NCBI GenBank assembly: GCA_013396915.1
Contig: VWZL01005000.1
Coordinates: 56,035-120,034 of the forward strand
DNA: 64,000 nt
DNA from: Stercorarius parasiticus
Taxonomy: Eukaryota > Chordata > Aves > Charadriiformes > Stercorariidae
Reading direction: 5' to 3'
Part shown: positions 63,898 through 64,000 of the stretch, piece by piece
Layout of the letters: every line of letters starts with the position of its first letter
How positions within the stretch are numbered: position 1 is the stretch's first letter
The notes under the pieces: generated by a model
Told to the model about the DNA's origin: nothing
Seen by the model: only the letters and a program-made list of their open reading frames with translations
Database searches by the model: none
Translations under genes and position numbers: made by a program

Positions 63898-64000
63898 GTA
63901 AGAATGATATCTAAAGAATTGGTTTTTTTAGAAATCATTTTATTAATGAATCTGATATCACAGCATTGGTTGTTAATTAATTTGACATCACTTGCTATTT
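63898..64000 (+). other. TBC1D22A: TBC1D22A intron 7, start
   Basis: The first 103 bases of the intron after exon 7, starting gtaaga. Nothing recognised. Confidence 0.9.

Larger units (their letters stand above)
26726..64000 (+). other. TBC1D22A: TBC1D22A gene span (5' part; continues beyond the window)
   Basis: TBC1D22A encodes a TBC-domain protein, a family of GTPase-activating proteins for Rab GTPases. Its product is known to bind the Golgi adaptor ACBD3 and is thought to act in Golgi traffic. The in-window exons give 301 codons of about 517 in the human protein. Splice phases are consistent throughout: after exons 1-7 the running totals are 62, 119, 460, 640, 711, 840 and 903 bases, and every junction restores the expected protein frame. 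The paralogue TBC1D22B is excluded because residues such as MASDGGRKQFWKRS, QHVYGAQHPPFDPLLHGT and FKQLLAGPNTDL match A, not B. Missing are the exons for the rest of the TBC domain, including the YxQ glutamine finger, and the 3' UTR. Confidence 0.97.

Overview
This window is vertebrate nuclear DNA, almost certainly from a bird. The evidence is a conserved vertebrate gene with GT-AG introns and a CpG-island promoter, several CR1 retroposons of avian type in both orientations, and an avian endogenous-retrovirus LTR fragment. The LTR type suggests a neoavian bird rather than a galliform, but that is inferred from memory of the family. There are no bacterial features; nearly all open frames outside the named exons are chance frames in AT-rich non-coding DNA.

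The one gene supported with high confidence is TBC1D22A, a TBC-domain (Rab GTPase-activating) protein, on the + strand. Its promoter lies in a CpG island at about 26240-26890, and its start codon is at 26726. Seven coding exons are visible: 26726-26787, 29512-29568, 31661-32001, 32793-32972, 57428-57498, 62693-62821 and 63835-63897. They join in frame to 903 bases, or 301 codons, with intact splice sites and no stop. This covers the N-terminal linker and the start of the TBC domain, including the arginine finger (I-x-x-D-x-x-R). The rest of the TBC domain, with the glutamine finger, lies beyond the right edge. Intron 4 alone is about 24.5 kb.

Layout: 1-26240 is intergenic, with CR1 copies at 1-512, 2898-3330 and 5273-5424, a very old CR1-like 3' end at 17826-18170, and otherwise unique AT-rich sequence. 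From 26240 rightward is the gene. Intron 1 holds a CR1 tail, intron 2 an old CR1-like copy running from the reverse-transcriptase active-site region into the 3' UTR, and intron 4 a fossil RT segment, two inverted CR1 copies, another old CR1-like stretch, an LTR fragment and a further CR1 tail. Assembly gaps or ambiguous bases occur at 31497, 61144-61157 and 63719.

No unmistakably new biological system was found. The points most worth checking are an unexplained Ser/Pro-rich minus-strand open frame in intron 4 (about 36541-36799), an apparent strand-composition switch at the CpG island consistent with divergent transcription or a replication origin, an inverted CR1 pair that could form long intronic double-stranded RNA, and a perfect 14-bp hairpin in intron 5.
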